From CADEGL01 sp050180485 (lineage in GTDB: Bacteria; Pseudomonadota; Alphaproteobacteria; CADEGL01): a stretch of DNA of 64,000 nucleotides. Below the pieces are notes generated by a model that saw nothing but the letters and a program-made list of their open reading frames with translations, did not search any database and had not been told where the DNA came from. Positions 45,277 to 53,943 of this stretch are shown piece by piece (position 1 is the first letter of the stretch; the number at the start of each line of letters is the position of its first letter). The stretch spans positions 62,001 through 126,000 of the forward strand of contig JBFXED010000005.1 in the NCBI GenBank assembly GCA_050180485.1, given 5' to 3'. Position numbers and translations under genes: made by a program.

Positions 45277-46575
45277 CTATGCCGCGCGCGCCACGCCGGC
45301 CTGTTTGCGCGCGACAATGCGGCGCTCCATTTCCGGCCGGAAATGACGGATGAGACCTTGAACGGGCCACGCCGCCGCGTCGCCCAATGCGCAAATCGTG
45401 TGACCTTCGATCTGGTAGGTGACCTGCTCCAGCAGATCGATCTCTTCCAGTTCGGCCTCGCCCTTCACCATGCGCTCCATCATGCGCCACAGCCAGCCGG
45501 TGCCTTCGCGGCATGGTGTGCACTGGCCGCAGCTCTCGTGCATGTAAAACTTGGACAGGCGCGCGATCGCTTTGATCACGTCGGTCGACTTGTCCATCAC
45601 AATGACGGCGGCCGTGCCGAGGCCGCTCTTCTTCTCGCGCAGACTGTCGAAGTCCATCAGCATCGTGTCGCAGATGTCCTTGGGCAGCAGCGGAACCGAC
45701 GCACCGCCTGGGATGACCGCCAGCAGATTGTCCCAGCCGCCGCGCACACCGCCCGCGTGCTTCTCGATCAGCTCGCGCATCGGGATGCCCATCACCTCTT
45801 CCACATTGCACGGCTTGTTCACATGGCCGGCGATGCAGAAGAGCTTGGTGCCTACGTTGTTCGGACGGCCGAGGCCGGAGAACCATTCGGGGCCGCGGCG
45901 CAGGATGGTCGGCGCGACCGCGATGCTTTCGACATTATTGATGGTGGTCGGGCAGCCATAGAGACCCGCAGCCGCCGGGAACGGCGGCTTCAGGCGCGGC
46001 TGGCCTTTCTTGCCTTCCAGACTTTCCAGCAAGCCCGTCTCTTCGCCGCAAATATAGGCGCCCGCGCCGCGATGGACGGTGATGTCGTAGTCCCAGCCCG
46101 AGCCGCAGGCATTCTTGCCGATCAGCCCGGCCTCATAGGCCTGGGCAACCGCCGCATCCAGGCGCTCGGCCTCGCGGAAGAACTCGCCGCGGATATAGAT
46201 GTAGCAAGTGTTGGCTCCCATCGCGAAACCGGCGATGAGCGCGCCCTCGACCAGTTTGTGCGGATCGTGGCGCATGATCTCCCGGTCTTTGCAGGTGCCG
46301 GGTTCGCTTTCGTCCGCATTGATGACCAGGAAATGCGGCCGCCCGTCGGACTGCTTGGGCATGAATGACCATTTCACGCCGGTCGGAAAGCCTGCGCCGC
46401 CGCGACCGCGCAGGCCCGACTTCTTCATCTGATCGATGATCCAGTCGCGGCCTTTGGCCAGGATGTCCTTGGTGCCGTCCCAATCGCCGCGGCTGCGCGC
46501 GCCGGGCAAGGTCCAGTCCTCGAAGCCGTAGAGATTGGTGAAGATGCGGTCTTTATCGTCGAGCATCGCCGTCAC
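45277..46575 (-). CDS. nuoF: NADH-quinone oxidoreductase subunit F
   Basis: NADH-binding, FMN-containing subunit where electrons enter complex I. The 432 residues show the NADH/FMN glycine-rich motif LRGRGGAGFPTGVKW, the flavin-site NADESEPGTCKDREI and the N3 4Fe-4S motif ESCGQCTPCREG with the fourth Cys in HTICALGDAAAW. It overlaps nuoE by four bases. Confidence 0.98.
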   Translation of the reverse strand: MTAMLDDKDRIFTNLYGFEDWTLPGARSRGDWDGTKDILAKGRDWIIDQMKKSGLRGRGGAGFPTGVKWSFMPKQSDGRPHFLVINADESEPGTCKDREIMRHDPHKLVEGALIAGFAMGANTCYIYIRGEFFREAERLDAAVAQAYEAGLIGKNACGSGWDYDITVHRGAGAYICGEETGLLESLEGKKGQPRLKPPFPAAAGLYGCPTTINNVESIAVAPTILRRGPEWFSGLGRPNNVGTKLFCIAGHVNKPCNVEEVMGIPMRELIEKHAGGVRGGWDNLLAVIPGGASVPLLPKDICDTMLMDFDSLREKKSGLGTAAVIVMDKSTDVIKAIARLSKFYMHESCGQCTPCREGTGWLWRMMERMVKGEAELEEIDLLEQVTYQIEGHTICALGDAAAWPVQGLIRHFRPEMERRIVARKQAGVARAA

Positions 46576-47168
46576 CGTGTCGCCGGACGCGACTTGAGGG
46601 TCGTGGCCCCGCCCGCGGGCTCGGAGGTAAAGCGGCCCGACTGCGGGCCGGGCTTGGGCGTCTCGCCGCGCTTATAGGCCTCGAGGACGGCCTGCACCGA
46701 ATCCGGAGTCAGGTCCTCGAAATAATCGTCATCGATCTGGATCATCGGAGCGTTCACGCAGGCACCGAGGCACTCGGCTTCCATCAGCGTGAACATTCCA
46801 TCCGGCGTCGTCTCACCGATCTCGATTCCCAGAACCTGCTTGCAGCGCGCGACAATGTCGTCGCTGCCGCACAGCCAGCACGGAGTGGTCGTGCACAGCC
46901 AGACCACGTGTTTACCTACGGGCTTGCCATGGAACATGGTGTAGAAGCTGACCACTTCCTCGACGCGGATCGGCGCGATCTCAAGGATCTCGGCGATATG
47001 TTCGATGGCCGCGCGTGGAATCCAACCGGCCTGGCGCTGAGCCAGATCGAGCAACGGCAGAAGCGCGCTCTGCTGCCGCCCCTTCGGATAGCGCGCAATG
47101 ATCTTGTCGGCGCGCGCGCGATACTCGGGCGTGAAGGCGAAGGTTGCGGGTTCGGCCTGAGCGCTCAT
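46572..47168 (-). CDS. nuoE: NADH-quinone oxidoreductase subunit E
   Basis: Thioredoxin-like subunit with the off-path 2Fe-2S cluster N1a. Its 198 residues include the ligand motifs CTTTPCWLCG and EAECLGACVNAPMIQI, and the helical N-terminus RYPKGRQQSALLPLLDLAQ. The C-terminal 40 residues are Pro/Gly-rich and variable. It overlaps the nuoD stop by four bases. Confidence 0.97.
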   Translation of the reverse strand: MSAQAEPATFAFTPEYRARADKIIARYPKGRQQSALLPLLDLAQRQAGWIPRAAIEHIAEILEIAPIRVEEVVSFYTMFHGKPVGKHVVWLCTTTPCWLCGSDDIVARCKQVLGIEIGETTPDGMFTLMEAECLGACVNAPMIQIDDDYFEDLTPDSVQAVLEAYKRGETPKPGPQSGRFTSEPAGGATTLKSRPATR

Positions 47169-48343
47169 CGGTCGATCTCGCCGAAAACGACGTCCATGGA
47201 ACCGACGATGGCGACCAGATCGGCCAGCATATGTCCCTTGGACATGAAATCCGTGGCTTGCAGGAAGGCGAATCCCGGCGCGCGGATCTTGCAGCGATAG
47301 GGCTTGTTCGTGCCGTCGGAAACCAGGTAGACGCCGAACTCGCCCTTGGGCGCTTCGACGGCCGTGTAGGTCTCGCCCGCCGGCACGTGATACCCCTCGG
47401 TATAGAGCTTGAAGTGGTGGATCAGTGCTTCCATCGAGCGCTTCATCTCCGCGCGCGGCGGCGGCGCGATCTTGCGGTCGTCCACCTTCACGGGACCCGA
47501 AGGCATCTTGTCCAGCGCTTGGCGGATGATCTTCAGGCTCTCGCGCATCTCCAGCACGCGCAGCAGATAACGGTCGTAACAGTCGCCGTTCTTGCCGATC
47601 GGAATGTCGAAATCCATTTCCTCATAGACGTCGTAGGGCTGCGCCTTGCGCAAATCCCACGGCACGCCCGAGCCGCGCAGCATCGGGCCCGACAGGCCCC
47701 AGTCCATCGCCTGCTCTGCCGTGATGACGCCGATATCGACCGAGCGCTGCTTGAAGATGCGGTTGTCGTTGAGCAACGACTCCATGTCGTCGATCATCTT
47801 CGGGAACTGATCGGCCCACTTATAGATGTCGTCGGCCAGGCCCGCGGGCATGTCGAACGCGACACCGCCGGGGCGGAAATAGGCCGCATGGAGCCGCGCG
47901 CCCGAGACACGCTCGTAGAACTCCATCAGCATTTCGCGCTGCTCGAACGCCCAAAGGAACGGCGTCATCGCGCCGACGTCCATGGCAAAAGCCGGCACGT
48001 TCAAAAGGTGATTCAAAACGCGCGAGATTTCCGCGTAGAGAACGCGAATGAACTGGCCACGCCGCGGCACCTCGAGACCGAGGAGCTTCTCGACCGCCAG
48101 CGCATAAGCATGCTCCTGATTCATCGGCGCGACATAGTCGAGCCGGTCGAAATAGGGCACGGCTTGCAGATAGGTCTTGTACTCAATCAGCTTCTCGGTG
48201 CCGCGATGCAGCAGGCCGATGTGCGGATCGGCGCGCTCGATCACTTCTCCGTCCATCTCCACAACCAGGCGCAGCACGCCATGGGCCGCGGGATGCTGCG
48301 GCCCGAAATTCATGGTGAAGTTCTGAATCTGGACTTCCGCCAT
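47165..48343 (-). CDS. nuoD: NADH-quinone oxidoreductase subunit D
   Basis: 49-kDa-type subunit, related to hydrogenase large subunits, forming part of the quinone site. The 392 residues start NFTMNFGPQHPAAHGVLRL, the conserved His loop. Further motifs are IGLLHRGTEKLIE, DYVAPMNQEHAY and PKGEFGVYLVSDG. It is a separate gene from nuoC, as in alphaproteobacteria (fused in E. coli). It lies two bases downstream of nuoC. Confidence 0.98.
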   Translation of the reverse strand: MAEVQIQNFTMNFGPQHPAAHGVLRLVVEMDGEVIERADPHIGLLHRGTEKLIEYKTYLQAVPYFDRLDYVAPMNQEHAYALAVEKLLGLEVPRRGQFIRVLYAEISRVLNHLLNVPAFAMDVGAMTPFLWAFEQREMLMEFYERVSGARLHAAYFRPGGVAFDMPAGLADDIYKWADQFPKMIDDMESLLNDNRIFKQRSVDIGVITAEQAMDWGLSGPMLRGSGVPWDLRKAQPYDVYEEMDFDIPIGKNGDCYDRYLLRVLEMRESLKIIRQALDKMPSGPVKVDDRKIAPPPRAEMKRSMEALIHHFKLYTEGYHVPAGETYTAVEAPKGEFGVYLVSDGTNKPYRCKIRAPGFAFLQATDFMSKGHMLADLVAIVGSMDVVFGEIDR

Positions 48344-48345
48344 GA

Positions 48346-48963
48346 TCAGCTCTTCGCCTTTTCATCGCCGGGCAAGGTCATCCCTTCCCAGGGCGAGAGG
48401 AAGTCGAACGAACGGAATTCCTGCACCAGCTTCACGGGCTCGTACACGACGCGCTTCTGCTCGTCGTCGTAGCGCACCTCGACATAGCCCGTGAGCGGGA
48501 AATCCTTGCGCAGCGGATGCCCTTCGAACCCGTAGTCGGTCAGAAGGCGTCGCAAGTCCGGGTGATCGGAGAAAAAGATGCCATAGAGGTCCCAGGTCTC
48601 GCGCTCGTACCAGCCGGCGGAGCTGAAGACACCCGTGACTGACGGCACCGGCGTGTCCTCGCCGGCCGCGACTTTCACCCGCACGCGCTGGTTATGACGC
48701 AAGCTGAGCAAATTGTAGACAACCTCGAAACGCTCGGGCCGCGAGGGGTAATCCACACCGCAAATGTCGACCAAGACCTTGAACTGGCAATTGCTGTCGT
48801 CACGCAGGAAGGTCAGCACCCGTAGGATCGACTCACGCCGCGCGTTGATCATCAGTTCGCCATGGGCGATGCGGGCGCCGGACACGTCGTTCGGCAACGA
48901 GGCTTGAATTAACTCGCCAAGTTCGCGCAGCGCTTCGCTCATGCTTGCCTGTGGCTCAGACAT
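48346..48963 (-). CDS. nuoC: NADH-quinone oxidoreductase subunit C
   Basis: 30-kDa-type peripheral subunit of complex I. The 205 residues include the signature ERETWDLYGIFFSDHPDLRR and the following LLTDYGFEGHPLRKDFPLTG. The start at 48963 gives MSEPQASMSEALREL; the second Met at 48942 is possible. It is 12 bases downstream of nuoB. Confidence 0.97.
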   Translation of the reverse strand: MSEPQASMSEALRELGELIQASLPNDVSGARIAHGELMINARRESILRVLTFLRDDSNCQFKVLVDICGVDYPSRPERFEVVYNLLSLRHNQRVRVKVAAGEDTPVPSVTGVFSSAGWYERETWDLYGIFFSDHPDLRRLLTDYGFEGHPLRKDFPLTGYVEVRYDDEQKRVVYEPVKLVQEFRSFDFLSPWEGMTLPGDEKAKS

Positions 48964-48975
48964 ATCCGGCGTCGT

Positions 48976-49515
48976 TCAGCGCGCGATGGTTCCGGTGCGG
49001 CGGATCTTCTTCTGCAGCTGCAAGACGCCGTAAAGAAGCGCCTCCGCCGTGGGCGGGCAGCCCGGCACGTAGACGTCGACAGGCACGACGCGGTCGCAAC
49101 CGCGGACCACGGAATAGGAATAGTGATAGTAGCCGCCGCCGTTGGCGCACGAACCCATCGAGATGACCCAGCGCGGCTCGGCCATCTGGTCGTAAACCTT
49201 GCGGAGCGCCGGAGCCATTTTATTGCACAGCGTACCGGCCACGATCATGACGTCGGACTGGCGCGGGCTCGGGCGGAAGACGACGCCGAAACGGTCCAGG
49301 TCATAGCGCGCCGCGGCCGTGTGCATCATCTCGACGGCGCAGCAGGCAAGGCCGAAGGTCATCGGCCAGAGCGAACCCGTGCGCGCCCAGTTCACGAGCT
49401 TGTCCAGATTGGCGACGATGAAGCCCTTCTCGGCGACCTCGGCGGTCGCGCGCGCCAGGATCTGGTCCTGCGCGGAGCCCGGGGGAACGGCCAGACCGGA
49501 TGCCGTCACTCCCAT
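48976..49515 (-). CDS. nuoB: NADH-quinone oxidoreductase subunit B
   Basis: Carries cluster N2, the last iron-sulfur centre before quinone. ATG 49515 is chosen over the GTG at 49536 because an AAGGGGG ribosome binding site precedes it by seven bases, giving 179 residues. Ligands are the tandem Cys in LACCAVEMM, the Cys of SMGSCANGGGYY and of YVPGCPPTAEALLYG. It overlaps the nuoA 3' end by ten bases. Confidence 0.97.
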   Translation of the reverse strand: MGVTASGLAVPPGSAQDQILARATAEVAEKGFIVANLDKLVNWARTGSLWPMTFGLACCAVEMMHTAAARYDLDRFGVVFRPSPRQSDVMIVAGTLCNKMAPALRKVYDQMAEPRWVISMGSCANGGGYYHYSYSVVRGCDRVVPVDVYVPGCPPTAEALLYGVLQLQKKIRRTGTIAR

Positions 49516-49871
49516 TCCAGCGCCCCCTTCTTCCACTCGTAGATGAAGCCGATCGTCAGCACGCCCAGGAAGACGACCATCGACCAGAAGCCGAACAGGC
49601 CGATCTCACCCAGGGTGATGGCCCAGGGGAACAGGAAAGCGACTTCGAGGTCGAAGATGATGAAGAGGATAGCAACCAGGTAGAATCGTACGTCGAAGCG
49701 GGCGCGCGCGTCGCCGAACGCCTCGAAACCGCACTCGTAAGCGGAGACTTTTTCGGAGTCGGGCCGCTGCTTGGCCACGATATAGGACGCACCGATCGCA
49801 GCCCCGGCCACGCCCACGGCGATACCGAGGAAGATCAAGATCGGCAGGTACTCGGTCAGCATCGCTTCCAT
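49506..49871 (-). CDS. nuoA: NADH-quinone oxidoreductase subunit A
   Basis: First gene of the complex I operon; a three-helix membrane subunit of 121 residues. The signature loop is KVSAYECGFEAFGDARARFD, with the mobile Cys, followed by VRFYLVAILFIIFDLEVAFL. ATG 49871 is preferred; ATG 49862 (MLTEYLP) is also possible. The 159 bp upstream should contain the operon promoter, but no convincing -35/-10 pair was found. Confidence 0.96.
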   Translation of the reverse strand: MEAMLTEYLPILIFLGIAVGVAGAAIGASYIVAKQRPDSEKVSAYECGFEAFGDARARFDVRFYLVAILFIIFDLEVAFLFPWAITLGEIGLFGFWSMVVFLGVLTIGFIYEWKKGALEWE

Positions 49872-50030
49872 TGGGTCCCGTCCCCTGCCGTCCACAGGGG
49901 CTAAAGCGCGGATTTCCCGCCTTTTTTGCGTTCGCACAAAGGCGCCCTTCGTTTACACCGGCGCCCCTATCGCCGCAAGGGAAATGGGCCGCGATTCATG
50001 GCACGTTCACGGTGACGAAACGGTTGATGT

Positions 50031-50534
50031 TCAGGGCACGAAAGTGCGGATCTGGGCGGCGAATTCGGGATGGCTGCGCGTCAGTGTGGCGACGTCTCCC
50101 GCTTCCACGTCGGCCGGCTCGATGCCCGGCCATTCGGTGCTGCCAAGAAGAGCCCACGGGGCAGCGCCCTGCAATCGCGCTGCGTGAAATGTCCCACCTG
50201 GAATCAGCAATTGCGGCCGCATACCGGCCTCCAGATCGCCTCCGATGGTGGCCACCTGCCCCGTTCCGTCGGCATGCAGCATCAGCACGTCCAACGCGCC
50301 ACCCAAATGGTGATGGTAAAGCTGCTCCGCGCGGATGCGATGAAGGCGTACCGGCGCCTCGGGCGTAACCAGAAAATAGAGCGCCGTGGCATAGGGGCGA
50401 GCGTCCTCGTAGGGAGCCGGCAAGGCGGAGCGCGGAATGGACAGGCGCGAGCGGTAGGTCAACGCCACGAACCCGCAAGTGGGATGCGGTTCCAGGCCGA
50501 GGAGCTGCCTGATCCGATCAGGCGTCAGGTCCAA
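50031..50534 (-). CDS. DUF985-family cupin protein
   Basis: A 167-residue single-domain cupin of unknown function. The family core is visible: the N-terminal helix TPDRIRQLLGLEPHP, the ligand-rich AEQLYHHHLGGALDVLML, then QLLIPGGTFHAARL and a final EWPGIEPADVEAGD. The cluster of histidines probably binds a metal. It stands alone between nuoA and tRNA-Asp. Yeast and bacterial relatives have been crystallised without a settled activity, so no function is assigned. Confidence 0.85.
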   Translation of the reverse strand: MDLTPDRIRQLLGLEPHPTCGFVALTYRSRLSIPRSALPAPYEDARPYATALYFLVTPEAPVRLHRIRAEQLYHHHLGGALDVLMLHADGTGQVATIGGDLEAGMRPQLLIPGGTFHAARLQGAAPWALLGSTEWPGIEPADVEAGDVATLTRSHPEFAAQIRTFVP

Positions 50535-50555
50535 GGGAAGCCTCGCGAGAGAAAA

Positions 50556-50632
<77 letters not shown>

Positions 50633-50829
50633 GCTGCGCGAAGGCAATGTCCTCTACTTTAGGGCCCAATGTTAGTCAAGGAAGCCCGAGACGAATGGCC
50701 CATCCAGACGCTGATCGAACAGCAGTGTATGCAATCTAGTGCGTCCTCGGCCAAAGGTCATCCCGCGCGGTCTGCAAGCGCAGCCTCACGCTGGAAGGGG
50801 CCGGCTCAAGACCTACAGAAAAGCCAGAA

Positions 50830-50905
<76 letters not shown>

Positions 50906-50940
50906 GAGGGGACGCAATCTAGCCGAAGTGTCATGGTCCG

Positions 50941-50978
50941 AAAACAATCACGCCGGCCGTTGCTCGGAACGGCCGGCG
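50941..50978 (-). terminator. Intrinsic terminator of hup
   Basis: A perfect 11-bp stem (50951-50961 with 50968-50978, arm CGCCGGCCGTT) with a six-base loop, followed in the minus direction by the T-rich TGATTGTTTT. It starts 21 bases after the hup stop codon. Confidence 0.75.
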
Positions 50979-50999
50979 CGCTGGATTGGCTTCTGCCGG

Positions 51000-51272
51000 T
51001 CAGTTGACCGCGGACTTCAGGGCCTTGCCGGCCTTGAATTTCGGTTGCTTGGACGCGGGAATTTTGATTTGGGCGCCGGTCCGCGGATTGCGGCCCATGG
51101 ATGCCTTGCGATGGGCGACACTGAACGTACCGAAGCCAACCAGGCGAACCTCGTTACCCTTCTTGAGCGACGTGGTCACACAGTCGATCACGGTATCCAC
51201 GCACTTGGTCGCTTCGGACTTGGACATCGACGCCTTCTTGGCGACGGCGGCGATTAGCTCATTTTTGTTCAT
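51000..51272 (-). CDS. hup: DNA-binding protein HU
   Basis: A 90-residue nucleoid protein. ATG 51272 (MNKNELIAAVAKKASMSKSE) lies behind an AAAGGGGGG ribosome binding site; the frame to 51365 crosses the promoter. The HU/IHF signature GFGTFSVAHRKASMGRNP and the arm-tip Pro (GRNPRTG) are present. It follows lon, as in most proteobacteria, but has its own promoter and terminator. IHF is unlikely because the sequence is of the HU-beta type and the context is lon. Confidence 0.97.
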   Translation of the reverse strand: MNKNELIAAVAKKASMSKSEATKCVDTVIDCVTTSLKKGNEVRLVGFGTFSVAHRKASMGRNPRTGAQIKIPASKQPKFKAGKALKSAVN

Positions 51273-51336
51273 CAACGCCCCCCTTTGGGTCTGAGAGGAA
51301 AGTGAACCACGAGCATTGCGAGTCCCCCGCTCGATT

Positions 51337-51365
51337 CTTGTAAATCGAACGGCAACCGCCGTCAA
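51337..51365 (-). promoter_or_regulatory. hup promoter (TTGACG, 17 bp, TACAAG)
   Basis: On the minus strand TTGACG (51360-51365) is followed after exactly 17 bases by TACAAG (51337-51342). Transcription would start near 51330, about 57 bases before the hup ATG. It lies immediately after the lon terminator, so hup is transcribed independently. Confidence 0.6.
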
Positions 51366-51368
51366 TGA

Positions 51369-51404
51369 AAGACCCGCGAGAAACCTAAGTTTCTCGCGGG
51401 TTTT
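51369..51404. terminator. Hairpin terminator between lon and hup
   Basis: A 12-bp perfect GC-rich stem (51373-51384 with 51389-51400) and a four-base loop CTAA, extended by A-T and G-T pairs at the base. In the lon direction it ends TCTTTC, and on the other strand TTTT, so it can work both ways. It lies 24 bases past the lon stop. Confidence 0.75.
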
Positions 51405-51427
51405 CGATGCTCGATGAGCTTACGGGA

Positions 51428-53830
51428 TCAGTGCGTAACGACACCGCCGACATCGCCCGCGGGGGGCTGAGCCGGCGAGAGCGCATTCTGCTCGTCGTTC
51501 CACTCGATCGGACGCAGCGGCGACGCCAGGGCGTGGAGCAGAACCTCGTCCACGTTGGTCACCGGCACAATCTCCAGACCCTTCTTCACGTTGTCCGGAA
51601 TGTCCGCCAGATCCTTCTCGTTGTCCTTCGGAATCAGGACCTTGCGGATACCGCCCCGAAGCGCGGCCAGAAGCTTTTCCTTGAGGCCGCCGATGGGAAG
51701 GACGCGGCCGCGCAGCGTGATCTCGCCCGTCATGGCGACGTCCTTGCGGACGGGCAGACCCGCCAGCACCGAAACGATCGCGGTGATCATGGCCACGCCT
51801 GCGGACGGACCATCCTTCGGCGTCGCCCCTTCCGGCACGTGGATGTGGATATCCTTGCGGTCGAACAGGGTCGGCTTGATACCGAAGGCCGGGCTGCGCG
51901 CGCGAACGTAGCTGTTCGCGGCCTGCACGGATTCCTGCATCACATCGCCCAGTTTGCCCGTGATGGTCATCTTGCCCTTGCCGGGAAGGATGACCGCCTC
52001 GATGGACAGCAACTCGCCGCCGACCTCGGTCCAAGCCAAGCCGGTGGATACGCCCACCAGATCCTCGGCCTCGACCGCGCCATAACGGAACCGCTGCACG
52101 CCGGCGAACTTCGCCAGGTTGCGGTTGGTGACGTGGACCTTCGGCGACTTCTTGCCAACGATCTCCTTCACGGCCTTACGCGCCACGTTCGCGAGCTCGC
52201 GTTCCAAGTTACGGACGCCAGCCTCCCGCGTGTAGAAGCGAATCAGATCGGTCAACGCACTGTCGCTGACGTTCAGTTCGCCCTTCTTCAAGCCATGCGC
52301 CTCCAGCACCTTGGGCAGCAGGTGACGCTTGGAGATCTCGATCTTCTCATCCTCGGTGTAGCCGGGGATGCGAATGATCTCCATGCGGTCCAGGAGCGGC
52401 TGCGGCATGCGCAGCGTGTTCGCGGTGGTCACGAACATCACATCGGACAGGTCGTATTCGACCTCCAAGTAGTGATCCTGGAATGTTCCGTTCTGTTCGG
52501 GATCCAACACCTCCAACAGCGCCGAAGACGGGTCTCCGCGCCAGTCCTGGCCGAGCTTGTCGATCTCGTCGAGCAAGAACAGCGGATTGGACGACTTCGC
52601 CTTCTTCATGCCCTGGATGATCTTGCCGGGCATCGAACCAATGTAGGTGCGACGGTGGCCGCGCACCTCCGCCTCGTCACGCACACCGCCAAGCGACATA
52701 CGCACGAAGTTGCGCCCTGTGGAACGGGCGATCGACTTGCCGAGCGAGGTCTTACCGACACCGGGCGGGCCGACGAGGCACAGGATCGGGCCTTTCACCT
52801 TGCGCGTGCGAAGCTGCACGGCAAGGTACTCGACGATCCGCTCCTTGACCTTCTCAAGACCGAAATGGTCGTCGTTGAGGATCTTCTCCGCGAGCTTCAG
52901 GTCGCGCTTCACGCGCGTGCGCTTACCCCACGGAATACTGAGCATCCAGTCAAGGTAGTTCCGGACGACGGTTGCCTCGGCCGACATCGGGCTCATGCTG
53001 CGGAGCTTCTTGACCTCCGCCATGGCCTTCTCGCGCGCCTCTTTCGAGAACTTCGTCTTCTTGATCCGCTCTTCGATCTCGGCGACTTCGTCCTTGCCGT
53101 CCTCGCCCTCGCCCAACTCTTTCTGAATCGCCTTGAGCTGCTCGTTCAAATAATACTCGCGCTGCGTCTTCTCCATCTGCCGCTTCACGCGGTTCCGGAT
53201 GCGCTTTTCCACCTGCAGCACGCCGATCTCGCCTTCCATGAAGGCATAGATCTTCTCCAGCCGTTCCTGCGCGGAGAGGGCTTCGAGCAGTTCCTGCTTC
53301 TCGCCGATCTTGAGCGTCAGGTGCGAGGAAACCGTGTCCGCCAGCTTGGACGGATTGTCGATCTGGTTGACCGACACCAGGACCTCGGGCGGAATCTTGC
53401 GGTTGAGCTTCACGTATTGCTCGAACTGGCTCACGACGGAGCGGCCCAGCGCCTCGATCTCGCGGTTGTCGCCTTCCTTTTCATCGACCGGCTCGGCATA
53501 TGCCTGGAAGAAATCGGTGTTCTCGGCATAGCGCAGGATGCGCGCGCGCTTGGAACCCTCGACCAGGACCTTCACCGTCCCATCGGGTAACTTGAGGAGC
53601 TGAAGCACCGTGCCGATCGTACCAACGGAATAGATGTCGGCCGGCGTCGGATCGTCCTGCGCCGCGTTCTTCTGCGTCACCAAGAGGATCTGCTTATCGT
53701 CCTTCATCACGTCTTCGAGGGCGCGCACGGACTTCTCGCGCCCGACGAAGAGCGGAACAATCATGTGGGGAAAGACCACGATGTCCCTGAGGGGGAGCAC
53801 CGGATAGAGGCCGCCACTCGCGATCTGCAA
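51428..53830 (-). CDS. lon: ATP-dependent protease Lon
   Basis: Degrades misfolded and regulatory proteins. The 800 residues comprise an N-terminal LON domain (YPVLPLRDIVVFPHMIVPLF), a coiled helical region and an AAA+ module. The AAA+ module has Walker A GPPGVGKTSLGKS and LFLLDEIDKLG. The protease domain has the catalytic Ser in PKDGPSAGVAM and the Lys in IGGLKEKLLA. The start is TTG 53830, supported by GAGGTGA six bases upstream; no ATG is available. It lies in the tig-clpP-clpX-lon-hup block. No heat-shock promoter could be assigned with confidence. Confidence 0.97.
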   Translation of the reverse strand: MQIASGGLYPVLPLRDIVVFPHMIVPLFVGREKSVRALEDVMKDDKQILLVTQKNAAQDDPTPADIYSVGTIGTVLQLLKLPDGTVKVLVEGSKRARILRYAENTDFFQAYAEPVDEKEGDNREIEALGRSVVSQFEQYVKLNRKIPPEVLVSVNQIDNPSKLADTVSSHLTLKIGEKQELLEALSAQERLEKIYAFMEGEIGVLQVEKRIRNRVKRQMEKTQREYYLNEQLKAIQKELGEGEDGKDEVAEIEERIKKTKFSKEAREKAMAEVKKLRSMSPMSAEATVVRNYLDWMLSIPWGKRTRVKRDLKLAEKILNDDHFGLEKVKERIVEYLAVQLRTRKVKGPILCLVGPPGVGKTSLGKSIARSTGRNFVRMSLGGVRDEAEVRGHRRTYIGSMPGKIIQGMKKAKSSNPLFLLDEIDKLGQDWRGDPSSALLEVLDPEQNGTFQDHYLEVEYDLSDVMFVTTANTLRMPQPLLDRMEIIRIPGYTEDEKIEISKRHLLPKVLEAHGLKKGELNVSDSALTDLIRFYTREAGVRNLERELANVARKAVKEIVGKKSPKVHVTNRNLAKFAGVQRFRYGAVEAEDLVGVSTGLAWTEVGGELLSIEAVILPGKGKMTITGKLGDVMQESVQAANSYVRARSPAFGIKPTLFDRKDIHIHVPEGATPKDGPSAGVAMITAIVSVLAGLPVRKDVAMTGEITLRGRVLPIGGLKEKLLAALRGGIRKVLIPKDNEKDLADIPDNVKKGLEIVPVTNVDEVLLHALASPLRPIEWNDEQNALSPAQPPAGDVGGVVTH

Positions 53831-53943
53831 CGTATATCACCTCGGCTTGAGACCGGCTGGCGCCGGCCGGAACGGCGGGGAAACCCCACCGCAGAACTTT
53901 AACTTAGGTGGTCCCGCGGCCCTTGCGGATCAAGGGGCGGTCC

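Noticed and set aside
53920..53936. Hairpin (CCCTTG/CAAGGG) between clpX and lon
   Set aside because: Only six pairs and no T-tract on either strand, so it was not called a terminator.
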